Source: Gammaproteobacteria bacterium (GTDB lineage Bacteria > Pseudomonadota > Gammaproteobacteria > Pseudomonadales > Pseudohongiellaceae). Taken from it: DNA of 42,282 bases. Below are positions 19,258 through 27,473 of the stretch, one piece after another. Positions within the stretch are counted from its first letter, which is position 1. Each line of letters begins with the position of its first letter. The stretch covers positions 1 to 42,282 of the forward strand of contig PCCP01000070.1 of the NCBI GenBank assembly GCA_002731775.1, given 5' to 3'. Both the position numbers and the translations under genes were made by a program. The notes beneath the pieces are model-generated. The model ran no database searches and had not been told where the DNA came from. It saw nothing but the letters and a program-made list of their open reading frames with translations.

Positions 19258-21558
19258 TTATCCTCCAACGACTCTCAACAGTTGCTGGTAGTCGCTGATG
19301 CCACTGAATATTTTCTCGATGCCGTCCTGCCGCATCGTCTTCATGCCATCCTTGATTGCCTGCTCGGTGATCTCGGACAATTCCGCCTTGCGATAAATCA
19401 TCGCCTGGACTTCGTGAGTGCCTACAAGTAATTCATGAATACCGGTTCGACCCTTATAACCAGTGTCACTACATTCGTCACAACCAACGGCACCTTTGAG
19501 CTCAATATTAGATGTATCCAATTCCAATTCTTCGAATTCCTCTCGCCCGTATGCCTCAATCAGATGGTCGAGTTCCTTCTGATCCGGCTTGTAAGCCCGG
19601 CTGCAATTCCCGCACAACGTACGCATCAGGCGTTGCGCCAGTACACCGAGCAACGCATCGGAGAAATTCACCGGATCCAGACCCAGATCCAGCAATCGAG
19701 TCAGGGTTTCCGGGGCGGAGTTCGTGTGCAGCGTGGAAAAAACCAGGTGTCCGGTTAACGATGCTTCAATACCGATGCTGGCAGTTTCCTCATCCCGCAT
19801 CTCACCGATTAAAATCACATCGGGGTCCGCACGCAGGAATGAACGCATCGCCGTGGCAAAGGTAAAGCCGATCTTGGGCAGCATCTGCACCTGTTGTAAT
19901 CCAGGCTGGGTAATCTCCACCGGGTCCTCCGCGGTCCAGATCTTGCGCTCCGGTTTGTTGATATGACCCAGCACGGCATGCAGTGTGGTGGTCTTACCAG
20001 AACCTGTCGGTCCAACCACCAGGAACAAGCCATGGGGATGGGAGGACAGCTCAATAATCTGTTCATGGTTCTTGACACTGAGATTGAGTTTATCCAGTGG
20101 CAGGGCGTTACCGGCAGCCAGGAGTCTCATCACGGCGCTTTCACCCTGCACCGTTGGCACGGTAGCGACACGCAATTCGAGGCTCTTGCCACGAATTTTC
20201 AATTTACATTTGCCATCCTGGGGCAGTCGCCGCTCGGCAATATTGAGCCGGGATATGACCTTAATACGAGCAACCAACGCCGCACAGTGCTCCTGGGGAA
20301 TTTTTAACAATTCCCGGCAGATACCGTCCACTCGAATCCTGACCCCTCCCGGTGCATTGTCCTTGCCCGGTTCGATGTGAATATCGGAGGCGCCGAGGCG
20401 ATCGGCTTCGGTGATGATGCGATTCACCAACTGAATGATGGCCGAGGTCGCAGCGAGGCGTTCGTCGTCGCTCTCATCCTCGCTTTCAATTTCGATGCCT
20501 CCCTGCTCCTCCAGTGAGGCAAACACATCGTCAAACCCGGCTTCGAAGTCCTCCTCTTCACCGCCATGCAGGTAATTGATGATGTGCTCGGGCAGTCCAA
20601 CTCGAAACACATAGTTACGGGCGTTAACGACACCCTGAATCTCCATGATGCGCTGGTAATCGGAGGGGTCATCTATGAGGATGACTGCCTCTTCCTTGTT
20701 GCCGGCAACCGGCAACCAAAGATTGCTGCGCAGATAACTGATGCCGATGTTTTCCAGCAATTCGAACGGCAACTCGTGCTTGGAGTCGTATTTCATATAC
20801 GGCACGCGGTAGTAATATTCCAAAGATTTACCGATCAGGTCCGCTTCGAGACTATAATCTTCCATCAGCGAGCGACTAACGGAACCACCATAGAGTGAGG
20901 CACTGTTCTGCAACTCTGCCAATTCGGCGGCGGTAATTTCCCCTATTTGCACCAGGTAGTCGTAGGGGCCCTGTGTGCTCTGTAAGGATGATCTGAACTG
21001 TTTCGCCAGCATCTGGCTCACCATCATCGCGTGCTTCAAATCTATCTTGGTTAAATCCCGGTCACCCTCAAAATTGATTAATTGCATAACGCCCAACAGG
21101 ATTTCATCCTTGATGGGAACGATGATCATGGATTTGACTTTCCAGCCCTTGGCTTCACTGAAACTCCTACTGAATTGCAGGCGCGGATGGATATCAGTTA
21201 GTTCCTGACTATTCAAAACATTCTTCACGATCAGCGAACGCTGACTAAGCGCCACGTAACCCGCTAATGAAGCCGGACTGAACGGTACTCGAATTTCTAC
21301 AGAATCGTCATCGGGATCACCACCTTTAAAGCTGGCGAGAATCTCTTTACCATTTTCCACACACTGGTAAATGGTGAACAACCTGACCCCCAACAAGTCG
21401 AGCAGATCCTGCTCGACTTGTTTCATCGCGGTCTTGAGATTTTTACTGCGCTTCAGGCGCTGATAAATTGTCGACAAACTGGCGACAAATTCATCGGGCA
21501 CCACCTCAGCCGGGGGCGGCGATTCAATCTCAATGTCAGTGTCCGCTGTATCAGCCAT
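19258..21558 (-). CDS. GspE/PilB-type secretion ATPase with N-terminal GAF domain
   Basis: A 766-residue protein. A GAF-like domain occupies about residues 35-180 (SLIVKNVLNSQELTDIHPR, then MIIVPIKDEILLGVMQLIN), followed by a GspE N-terminal-like region around residues 200-330 and the type II secretion/type IV pilus ATPase core. The core has Walker A GPTGSGKTTT (Lys522), Walker B region DPDVILIGEMRDEETA, the His box GHLVFSTLHTNSA, and the four-Cys zinc site CGNC ... CDEC typical of GspE/PilB. It probably powers assembly or regulation of a pilus- or secretion-like machine, but no pilin, GspF or secretin gene is nearby. The ATG at 21558 has AGGTGAT upstream and is preferred over the in-frame start three codons earlier. 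The GAF domain suggests control by a small ligand. Confidence 0.88.
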   Translation of the reverse strand: MADTADTDIEIESPPPAEVVPDEFVASLSTIYQRLKRSKNLKTAMKQVEQDLLDLLGVRLFTIYQCVENGKEILASFKGGDPDDDSVEIRVPFSPASLAGYVALSQRSLIVKNVLNSQELTDIHPRLQFSRSFSEAKGWKVKSMIIVPIKDEILLGVMQLINFEGDRDLTKIDLKHAMMVSQMLAKQFRSSLQSTQGPYDYLVQIGEITAAELAELQNSASLYGGSVSRSLMEDYSLEADLIGKSLEYYYRVPYMKYDSKHELPFELLENIGISYLRSNLWLPVAGNKEEAVILIDDPSDYQRIMEIQGVVNARNYVFRVGLPEHIINYLHGGEEEDFEAGFDDVFASLEEQGGIEIESEDESDDERLAATSAIIQLVNRIITEADRLGASDIHIEPGKDNAPGGVRIRVDGICRELLKIPQEHCAALVARIKVISRLNIAERRLPQDGKCKLKIRGKSLELRVATVPTVQGESAVMRLLAAGNALPLDKLNLSVKNHEQIIELSSHPHGLFLVVGPTGSGKTTTLHAVLGHINKPERKIWTAEDPVEITQPGLQQVQMLPKIGFTFATAMRSFLRADPDVILIGEMRDEETASIGIEASLTGHLVFSTLHTNSAPETLTRLLDLGLDPVNFSDALLGVLAQRLMRTLCGNCSRAYKPDQKELDHLIEAYGREEFEELELDTSNIELKGAVGCDECSDTGYKGRTGIHELLVGTHEVQAMIYRKAELSEITEQAIKDGMKTMRQDGIEKIFSGISDYQQLLRVVGG

Positions 21559-21662
21559 TAATATCACCTATTTGTAGCAAACTGCCGATTACTTTTACAG
21601 AAAATCCCAATACTACTTTTCGGTATCTCCGCGAGAGGGGCACCGGCTACTTTAAGAGTCCT

Positions 21663-22526
21663 ATGGTAAGCTTTTCCATCAATATGTGGAAACAAAACAA
21701 AATGCCAGCAATTTCAACCAGTTTCAGCCGGTTTTGCCTGGTTTTGCTACTGCAAATCGGTTTGATTCCTGTGGCCAAAAGTCAATTACCCGTACTCTCC
21801 GAGCAGCAACTGCAGTGGCTTGGGGAAAGGGTGTTCACTAACGAGTGTGCCTCCGACTATGAATGTCTCACCAGCTGGAATTCCGGCGAAGATTTTCCTT
21901 CTCTGGGTATAGGCCATTTCATCTGGTTTCAGCAGGGCCAGATCGAGCCCTTCGAAGAAACTTTCCCTGCCCTGCTGCAACACTATCACTCCCGCAACGT
22001 CACGCTGCCGCCATGGATTCAAGCGCTATCGGGGCCCGATTCTCCCTGGCGTAATCGCCAGCAATTTTATGTAGAATTCGACAGTGCAGATATGCAACAG
22101 CTACGAGAATTCCTGGCGACGACCAAGCCGATTCAGGTGGATTTTATCGCCCGCCGCCTGCAAGCAGCGCTGCCATTGCTGCTGGCCAACGTCGGTGTGC
22201 AGGAGCGAAGCAGTCTAGACACCCGTTTCTATCGCATCGCCCGGAGTCATGCCCCCTATGGCATCTATGCCTTGATAGACTACGTGCATTTTAAGGGCAC
22301 GGGAACCAGACCCGGTGAAAGATATCAGGGACAAGGCTGGGGCCTGCTGCAAGTCCTGCGACAGATGCAAGACGGACCCGACACCCTCTACAACTTCATC
22401 GCTGCCGCCACCACCATACTCGAACGACGCGTCGCCAACGCACCCCCCGAACGCCAGGAACAACTCTGGCTCGCCGGCTGGCGCCAACGCCTGCAAACCT
22501 ACCTGCCCCCGGCAACGGAGAACTGA
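21663..22526 (+). CDS. Exported conserved hypothetical protein
   Basis: A protein of about 287 residues with a signal peptide (hydrophobic FCLVLLLQIGLIPVA followed by KSQ, a likely signal peptidase I site). The mature part carries the distinctive stretch NSGEDFPSLGIGHFIWFQQG, which I associate with a conserved family of periplasmic proteins of unknown function, and a Cys pair (NECASDYEC) that could form a disulfide. The Glu in GEDF followed by GIGHF is reminiscent of lysozyme-like active sites, but this is only an impression. The start could be ATG at 21663, 21687 or 21702; the upstream part of the frame overlaps the divergent ATPase gene and is not credible. Confidence 0.7.
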   Translation: MVSFSINMWKQNKMPAISTSFSRFCLVLLLQIGLIPVAKSQLPVLSEQQLQWLGERVFTNECASDYECLTSWNSGEDFPSLGIGHFIWFQQGQIEPFEETFPALLQHYHSRNVTLPPWIQALSGPDSPWRNRQQFYVEFDSADMQQLREFLATTKPIQVDFIARRLQAALPLLLANVGVQERSSLDTRFYRIARSHAPYGIYALIDYVHFKGTGTRPGERYQGQGWGLLQVLRQMQDGPDTLYNFIAAATTILERRVANAPPERQEQLWLAGWRQRLQTYLPPATEN

Positions 22527-22540
22527 ATAAAAATAGTGTC

Positions 22541-22563
22541 GGAGGTACACCCACTAAACCTCC
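22541..22563 (+). repeat. Short hairpin after the exported-protein gene
   Basis: GGAGGT at 22541-22546 and ACCTCC at 22558-22563 form a 6-bp stem with an 11-base loop just after the stop at 22526. There is no T-run, so it is at best a weak terminator or an RNA-stability structure. Confidence 0.3.
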
Positions 22564-22760
22564 AGTTAGCTCCATAAGATTAGTTTGAAAAGTGTCCCGC
22601 GCCATTCTCAGGATCCTTGCTATTCTAATCTTTTGGAGTTAACTCTAATGCTGGGAGTGGATAACTCAGACCGCCCCCCTTGTTTGAAATGTTGCTGAAT
22701 AAGCGAAATCCCTTTACCCTGCATGGTTTCCCGCGCCCACGGTGGCAGAATTTCCCAGTT

Positions 22761-23858
22761 ATGACTTTCGAACGGCCCAATATCGAGAAGATGCAAGGCT
22801 ACACGCCTGGCGAGCAACCAGACGACGGTGACAGCATCAAGCTCAATACCAACGAAAATCCCTACGCTGCGAGCCCAGAAGTCGCGGCGGCACTGCGTAA
22901 CATTGAGGTGGATAGTCTGCGTCGCTATCCAGCGCCTCTGGCAGATCAGTTCAGGCAGGCAGCAGCGAGCTTGCACCAGGTCTCCGAGCACAACATCATT
23001 CCAACCAACGGCGGGGATGAACTACTACGGCTGGTACTGACTACATTTGTGGATAGTGGCGAAACTATCGCCATAACCAAGCCGAGCTACTCACTCTATC
23101 CCGTACTCGCCGATATCGCCGGCTGCAAACTGGCAGAAATCGACTTGCAGGCGGACTGGTCGATGCCGAAAAATTTTCTCGCGCAACTGCAGCAGGCCCA
23201 GGCCAGGATTACTATCCTGGTAAATCCACAGGCGCCCACCGGCAGCCTGATTTCGGTGGCCTACCTGGATGAACTGGCCGGGAATTATAACGGCGTCCTG
23301 GTTGTCGATGAGGCCTATGTGGATTTCATCGACCCGGAGCTCGGTTATGATTCGATCCCCCTGATAGGACGCCATGAAAACCTGCTGATTCTGCGTTCAC
23401 TAAGCAAGGGCTACGGGCTGGCGGGTCTTCGCTTCGGCTACGGCATTGCCTGTGAATCCCTGGTCGCGCCGATGCTGACCAAGACTCGTGATAGTTACAA
23501 TACCGATACCATATCGCAACGTCTCGCCGCAGCGGCGCTGGATTCCGTGGACCATGCCCGACAGGGCTGGGTGAGGATACGCTCCGAACGTAGCAAATTG
23601 CTCTCGGCTCTGGCCCAACTGGGGCTGCCCAGTCTACCCAGTCAATCCAATTTCCTGCTCTGCGAAGTGCCACAGGCCGTAGGAGCGGAAAACCTTTACC
23701 AGTCACTCAAGCGGCGCGGTATTCTGGTGAGATATTTTGATCAGGATCGATTGCGGGACAGGCTGCGTATCTCAATTGGATCTGAGGAGGACAACGCCAC
23801 CCTGGTCACGGCGCTGAAGGCGATACTCGAGGGAGAGGTGCCAGACCCTGCGCAATAG
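22761..23858 (+). CDS. hisC: Histidinol-phosphate aminotransferase
   Basis: A 365-residue class I/II PLP aminotransferase that converts imidazole acetol-phosphate and glutamate to histidinol-phosphate in histidine synthesis. Motifs: KLNTNENPYAASPEV near the start, TNGGDELLRLVL, VNPQAPTGSLIS, VVDEAYVDF and the PLP lysine Lys216 in RSLSKGYGLAGLRFGYG. Length is normal. I chose the ATG at 22761 because it gives the usual HisC start (ERPNIEKMQGYTPGEQP); the frame stays open 27 codons further up and neither start has a strong ribosome-binding site. It stands outside a his operon, so it may be a second copy or a scattered biosynthetic gene. Confidence 0.92.
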   Translation: MTFERPNIEKMQGYTPGEQPDDGDSIKLNTNENPYAASPEVAAALRNIEVDSLRRYPAPLADQFRQAAASLHQVSEHNIIPTNGGDELLRLVLTTFVDSGETIAITKPSYSLYPVLADIAGCKLAEIDLQADWSMPKNFLAQLQQAQARITILVNPQAPTGSLISVAYLDELAGNYNGVLVVDEAYVDFIDPELGYDSIPLIGRHENLLILRSLSKGYGLAGLRFGYGIACESLVAPMLTKTRDSYNTDTISQRLAAAALDSVDHARQGWVRIRSERSKLLSALAQLGLPSLPSQSNFLLCEVPQAVGAENLYQSLKRRGILVRYFDQDRLRDRLRISIGSEEDNATLVTALKAILEGEVPDPAQ

Positions 23859-23871
23859 CGTTCGCTAATAG

Positions 23872-23900
23872 TTGACAAGATGCAGGGTGGGGTTTAGAAA
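23872..23900 (+). promoter_or_regulatory. Putative sigma70 promoter for the zinc-ribbon gene
   Basis: A perfect TTGACA at 23872-23877, a 17-base spacer and TAGAAA at 23895-23900, 14 bases after the hisC stop. The start codon follows 81 bases later. Confidence 0.5.
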
Positions 23901-23981
23901 TATGCCTACAATTGATATTCAGAGCCGATGCCGCAGGCAGTCATCAGCCTTCAAATTAATCAAGCCGTTTAGGGATTACAC

Positions 23982-24422
23982 ATGCCCGATCCGAGCAACG
24001 ACTCAAGCCCTTCGAGATTCCACTTCTGCCCGGACTGCAAGAAACCTTTGCGCCTGAAACAGGGGAAAATGGGGCCTTTTTGGGGTTGTACCGGCTATCC
24101 GGACTGCACCACCACCATCAACGATCTCAACGGTAAACCTTCGCAATTGCCCGATGCCCACTATCGTTGTCCCGTCTGTACCCGACGGCTGGTACGCAGC
24201 AACAAGGGTGATACCGATTATTGGTTTTGCAGTGGTTACTCAAAAGGTTGCAAAGTGAAGCTCGCCGACAATGAGGGCTTTCCCGAAACCGCCTATCAAT
24301 GTCACCGGTGTGGCCAGTTGCTGGTCAAGCGTACTGGCAAGAACGGTGCCTTCTGGGGTTGCAATGGCTATCCGGATTGCAGGGCGAGCCATCGGGACAA
24401 GGATAACAGGCCACAATATTGA
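23982..24422 (+). CDS. Triple topoisomerase-type zinc-ribbon protein
   Basis: A 146-residue protein made almost entirely of three zinc ribbons of the topoisomerase I C-terminal kind. Ribbon 1 has CPDCKKPL ... WGCTGYPDC (residues ~10-45), ribbon 2 CPVCTRRL ... WFCSGYSKGC (~60-90) and ribbon 3 CHRCGQLL ... WGCNGYPDC (~107-137). Each keeps the four zinc-binding cysteines and the aromatic Gly-Tyr-Pro turn. In topoisomerase I these modules bind single-stranded DNA; here they stand alone without the catalytic domain, so a DNA- or RNA-binding accessory role is likely but unproven. The stop overlaps the start of the next gene (TTGA), implying translational coupling. Confidence 0.88.
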   Translation: MPDPSNDSSPSRFHFCPDCKKPLRLKQGKMGPFWGCTGYPDCTTTINDLNGKPSQLPDAHYRCPVCTRRLVRSNKGDTDYWFCSGYSKGCKVKLADNEGFPETAYQCHRCGQLLVKRTGKNGAFWGCNGYPDCRASHRDKDNRPQY

Positions 24423-24670
24423 TATTTTCTCTTCTCAATGTTCGTAAGAAAACTGCCGCAAGCATCGCCGGCATCTTCATTGGACTCGCCTGCCTCTGGG
24501 GAGTATCGATTTGGCAGGACATCTCCCCCCAGGAGATGGTCAATATTCTAATCGGAACAGTCATCATGCTGGCCGTAATTATCGGTGGCGCGCTGTTGCT
24601 AATCATCATCTTCAAGCTGCTCTGCGGACTCCTGCGCCGGCTCGGCGCCTCAAAAGAGAACGATGCCTAG
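24419..24670 (+). CDS. Small membrane protein, translationally coupled to the zinc-ribbon gene
   Basis: An 83-residue protein with two TM segments (about residues 13-31 and 42-67: AGIFIGLACLWGVSIW and ILIGTVIMLAVIIGGALLLIIIF) and a basic C-terminal tail. The start is TTG at 24419, sharing bases with the TGA stop of the preceding gene (TTGA), and an AGG lies about eight bases upstream. Pairing with a zinc-ribbon nucleic-acid-binding protein suggests a common function, but I do not recognise the family. Confidence 0.6.
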   Translation: MIFSLLNVRKKTAASIAGIFIGLACLWGVSIWQDISPQEMVNILIGTVIMLAVIIGGALLLIIIFKLLCGLLRRLGASKENDA

Positions 24671-24697
24671 CCATCGCTAATTAGCCACCGGCAGTGC

Positions 24698-25171
24698 TCA
24701 TCGCAGTGGCAATTGGCGGGACAGGATCAACGCGTCTTCTCCACCTCTGCGGTGGTCCGGGTAATAATTCTTGCGCTCCCCTACCTGCATAAATCCCATG
24801 GACTGGTACAGGGCGATAGCGCCGGCATTCGAGCTGCGCACCTCGAGAAAACAGACGCTGGCTTCGAGTTTACAGGCCCGATCCAGCAAGATCCGAACCA
24901 ATTTCCGGGCAAATCCCTGTCTCTGAAATTCGGGGCTGACGCAGAGAGTTAACAGGTGGCTCTCGCCCGTAGCCACGGATATCACTCCATGAGCGATGAT
25001 CTGTTGCTTATTGGCCAACACCCAACACTGGTAGCCCGCGCGCAGGCAGTCGATGAAGATTCGTTTGCTCCATGGATGCTCATAGGCTTCTGCTTCATTT
25101 TTAACCACAAGATCTAAATCGCTCGAGCGCATATTACGCGCAAAAAATTCAAGCTTCGAATGTGGGTTCAT
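24698..25171 (-). CDS. rimI: Ribosomal protein S18 alanine N-acetyltransferase
   Basis: A 157-residue GNAT acetyltransferase that acetylates the N-terminal Ala of ribosomal protein S18. The acetyl-CoA binding motif is VSPEFQRQGFARKLV (Q/RxxGxG/A-like), followed by FLEVRSSNAGAIALYQSMGF and ERKNYYPDHRRGGEDALIL, a typical RimI ending. The ATG at 25171 directly touches the end of the palindromic repeat at 25172-25388, whose terminal bases AGAGGTGCCC provide the Shine-Dalgarno sequence. The frame is also open for 48 codons through the repeat, but that part is repeat sequence, not RimI. The gene lies downstream of a HolD-position gene, as in the holD-rimI arrangement of E. coli. Confidence 0.92.
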   Translation of the reverse strand: MNPHSKLEFFARNMRSSDLDLVVKNEAEAYEHPWSKRIFIDCLRAGYQCWVLANKQQIIAHGVISVATGESHLLTLCVSPEFQRQGFARKLVRILLDRACKLEASVCFLEVRSSNAGAIALYQSMGFMQVGERKNYYPDHRRGGEDALILSRQLPLR

Positions 25172-25388
25172 GGGCACCTCTGAATAATACAGTAATGTCT
25201 CAGCGAGTCCTGAAGCGTTCAGTTGCGAGGCACACTTCGCCGGCAAAGCTTCCGCTCCCTGCTCACGCTCCCCACCCACATCCATGTTGGCGATGGCCGT
25301 CGCCCTTGGCAACAAGTATAACGCCGCAAATGAACGCTTCAGGGCTTTCAGGCGGGTCTGAGCATCACTGCATTATTCAGGGGTGTCC
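25172..25388. mobile_element. MITE-like palindromic element, copy A (217 bp)
   Basis: Ends are inverted repeats: left GGGCACCTCTGAATAATACA, right (reverse complement) GGACACCCCTGAATAATGCA; 22 of the first 26 positions match. Inner arms contain CCTGAAGCGTTCA and its complement. Internal sequence matches copy B at 36288-36551 in opposite orientation (shared TTTGCGGCGTTA and CAACTGAACGCTTCAGGA). It encodes no transposase. It sits exactly between the HolD-like gene and rimI: the stop codon and last residues of the former and the ribosome-binding site of the latter are in the repeat ends. Confidence 0.8.
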
Positions 25389-26299
25389 GGGGTAATACCA
25401 GGTAAATGGTTATTCGCCCGATCGGCAAGGCGTTGTCGAAGAGGCTGCAGATGCTGCCAGGTATCGCGTTTTAACATTGGGTAGGCCAACATCGATCGCA
25501 GGGAGCGGGTAATAGTAAGGTAATAGTTGTAATTGGCGAACCGATAATCTCGAACCTCTGCCCCGTCTTCGTGGTGCATTAGTATTTCATCGATCTGTCC
25601 TGCAAATATTAACAGGTTGCTGAACTCGTCAGTTTCCTGGCGTTTTTTTATGAACCCCAGCAGCGCCTTTCGCGCTTCCAGCGCTGGTTCACTCTTCAGC
25701 TCCAGGGCAGCCGCCAGCGGCCAGCTAAAAGTCTCCCGCTTAAACTGGCGGCCCTCGCTATCAACACCCAGCGCCAGCAGAATCGCCCGCAGTAGTACGA
25801 GAGAATGGGAGTGTGATTTTCCCCCAGAATGATGGGGAATCTCGTCGATGACTGCCAGTTCAGTGCTGATTTTGTAGTAACAGAGCTCAAATTTCAGCTC
25901 CGCCTGGGGCTCCCCGCCCGACTCTGCCTCCTGCGCAGCTTGCATCCCTGTCTCATTCCCGGGCTCGAGCAATGTCTCATCATCTCTCTCCGGGCTGCTC
26001 TGTGGTACTGACTCCTCAGCGTCTATGCTGAGCGCTGCCGGCTCCACCTCGGTGCTGCTTACACCACGACCCGATGGCGCGGCAACGGCCACTGTCGGGG
26101 CTGGAGATTCGGTGCCAGGCGCCGCTTCCAATTGCCGCTGCTGGCCACTATCGGCGTCTGCTGCTGACGGCGTCGACAGCGTAGTTGACGGGACCAGATG
26201 GGAAGCTGGCGAGGCTTTCGCCCCAGCCAGGGGGCTGCGGGGATAATACAGCTGTATCCCCATCGCGCTGAGGTAGGCTTGCCGCTGTAATTCGTTCAT
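25373..26299 (-). CDS. Hypothetical protein in the HolD (DNA polymerase III psi) position upstream of rimI
   Basis: A 308-residue protein in two parts. The first ~25 residues, NELQRQAYLSAMGIQLYYPR, resemble the start of HolD psi-like proteins, where a YLxxMGIxxYxPR segment is characteristic. A long Pro/Ala/Ser/Glu-rich, probably disordered linker runs to about residue 130. The C-terminal part (ELKFELCYYKISTELAVIDE to the end) looks folded and contains SHSLVLLRAILLALG. In E. coli, holD precedes rimI, and this gene occupies the same place, so a clamp-loader accessory role is a reasonable inference, but the length is about twice that of HolD. I chose ATG at 26299 over a TTG two codons earlier. 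The last residues (PDTPE) and the TAA stop come from repeat copy A. Confidence 0.6.
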   Translation of the reverse strand: MNELQRQAYLSAMGIQLYYPRSPLAGAKASPASHLVPSTTLSTPSAADADSGQQRQLEAAPGTESPAPTVAVAAPSGRGVSSTEVEPAALSIDAEESVPQSSPERDDETLLEPGNETGMQAAQEAESGGEPQAELKFELCYYKISTELAVIDEIPHHSGGKSHSHSLVLLRAILLALGVDSEGRQFKRETFSWPLAAALELKSEPALEARKALLGFIKKRQETDEFSNLLIFAGQIDEILMHHEDGAEVRDYRFANYNYYLTITRSLRSMLAYPMLKRDTWQHLQPLRQRLADRANNHLPGITPDTPE

Positions 26300-26332
26300 T
26301 TTCAATTTTGACTTGAACTAAATCGGCCTGTC

Positions 26333-26361
26333 AATATACGCGTTTGTCTCTATCCCAACAA
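26333..26361 (-). promoter_or_regulatory. Putative sigma70 promoter for the HolD-position/rimI operon
   Basis: On the minus strand TTGTTG (26361-26356), a 17-base spacer and TATATT (26338-26333), about 35 bases upstream of the start codon. It lies in the divergent spacer with the quinone oxidoreductase-like gene. Confidence 0.35.
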
Positions 26362-26391
26362 CACAAACACTCGATTCGAAGCTCGGGACCG

Positions 26392-26400
26392 TTATCCACA
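26392..26400 (+). promoter_or_regulatory. Perfect DnaA-box match in the divergent spacer
   Basis: TTATCCACA at 26392-26400 equals the consensus DnaA box. It lies about 30 bases upstream of the putative -35 of the HolD-position gene and 68 bases upstream of the divergent dehydrogenase start. A single box may be chance. Confidence 0.3.
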
Positions 26401-26467
26401 TCGCCACCGTTTGCCCTTGGCGGCTTTTCGTGATTGAATCCGGCTTCTTTGCATTCGAGGTGGGTTA

Positions 26468-27466
26468 ATGAAAGCTGTTCTTTGTGAGTCCTTCGGGCCG
26501 CCAGAAAACCTGGTTTTGAAAGAGATCGATGATCCGGTTGCCGGTGTTGGTGAAGCCATAGTCGAAGTCTATGCCGCCTCGTTAAACTTCCCGGATGGCC
26601 TGCAAATTCAGGGCAAGTACCAATTTCAACCGCCCATGCCCTTCACTCCAGGCTCCGAAGTGGGCGGTATCATCAAATTCGTTGGCCCCGGCTTGAAAGA
26701 ATTCGAGGTGGGTGATCGTGTCATGGCAATCCCTGGTCTCGGCGGCCTCGCTGAACAGGTCGTAGTGAAGGCATCAGGCCTGAGGAAAATCCCGACCAAC
26801 ATGGATTTCAAGACCGCTGCCGGTTTTGCGATGATCTACACCACTTCCTATTACGCCCTGAAACAACGGGCTCAACTACAAGCCGGTGAAACCCTCCTGG
26901 TCCTAGGCGCCAGTGGCGGCGTCGGCCTGGCCGCAGTGGAATTGGGCAAGCTGATGGGGGCGCGGGTAATCGCTGCGGCCAGCACTGACGAAAAGCTGGA
27001 ATTCGTAAACCATCTGCAACCAGATGAGTTATTGAATTACGGTGACGGCGAGCTGAAGGAAAAAGTGAAGGCTCTCACCGATGGTCGCGGTGCAGACGTA
27101 ATCTATGATCCTGTCGGTGGCGACCTCTTCGATCAGAGCTGTCGGTGTATTAACTGGAACGGTAGACTACTAGTCATCGGCTTCACCAGCGGACGCATTC
27201 CCGCATACAAAGCCAATCTGGCCCTGCTAAAGGGTTCCTCCATGGTCGGTGTATTTCTCGGTCGCTTTCGACAAGAGGAACCGGATACCTATGAACGCAA
27301 CTTCGCCGAGCTTCTCAAGCTATACGATGAGGGCAAACTGCGGCCCATCATCACCCAGTCATTCTCATTGACCGAGTACGTGGCTGCCTTCAACGTTTTC
27401 ACTGAGCGCCGGGTAATGGGCAAGGTTACTCTGGAATTAAAATCAGAGCTTCCTCAGAGAAACTGA
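26468..27466 (+). CDS. NADPH:quinone oxidoreductase-like MDR dehydrogenase
   Basis: A 332-residue medium-chain dehydrogenase/reductase of the zinc-free quinone oxidoreductase type: no catalytic-zinc His/Cys set and no structural four-Cys lobe. The NADPH-binding glycine motif GASGGVGLAAVELGK begins at residue 147, followed by GARVIAAASTDEKLE. GRGADVIYDPVGGDLFDQ is a hallmark of this group. It reduces quinones or alpha,beta-unsaturated carbonyls; enoyl-CoA-like substrates are possible since an acyl-CoA synthetase gene follows after only seven bases and must be co-transcribed. A strong ribosome-binding site, GAGGTG, precedes the ATG. Confidence 0.9.
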   Translation: MKAVLCESFGPPENLVLKEIDDPVAGVGEAIVEVYAASLNFPDGLQIQGKYQFQPPMPFTPGSEVGGIIKFVGPGLKEFEVGDRVMAIPGLGGLAEQVVVKASGLRKIPTNMDFKTAAGFAMIYTTSYYALKQRAQLQAGETLLVLGASGGVGLAAVELGKLMGARVIAAASTDEKLEFVNHLQPDELLNYGDGELKEKVKALTDGRGADVIYDPVGGDLFDQSCRCINWNGRLLVIGFTSGRIPAYKANLALLKGSSMVGVFLGRFRQEEPDTYERNFAELLKLYDEGKLRPIITQSFSLTEYVAAFNVFTERRVMGKVTLELKSELPQRN

Positions 27467-27473
27467 GGCGAAG

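Noticed and set aside
21468..21662. N-terminal extension of the exported protein
   Set aside because: It overlaps the start of the divergent ATPase gene and lies before the signal peptide; the start at 21663 or later is more plausible.
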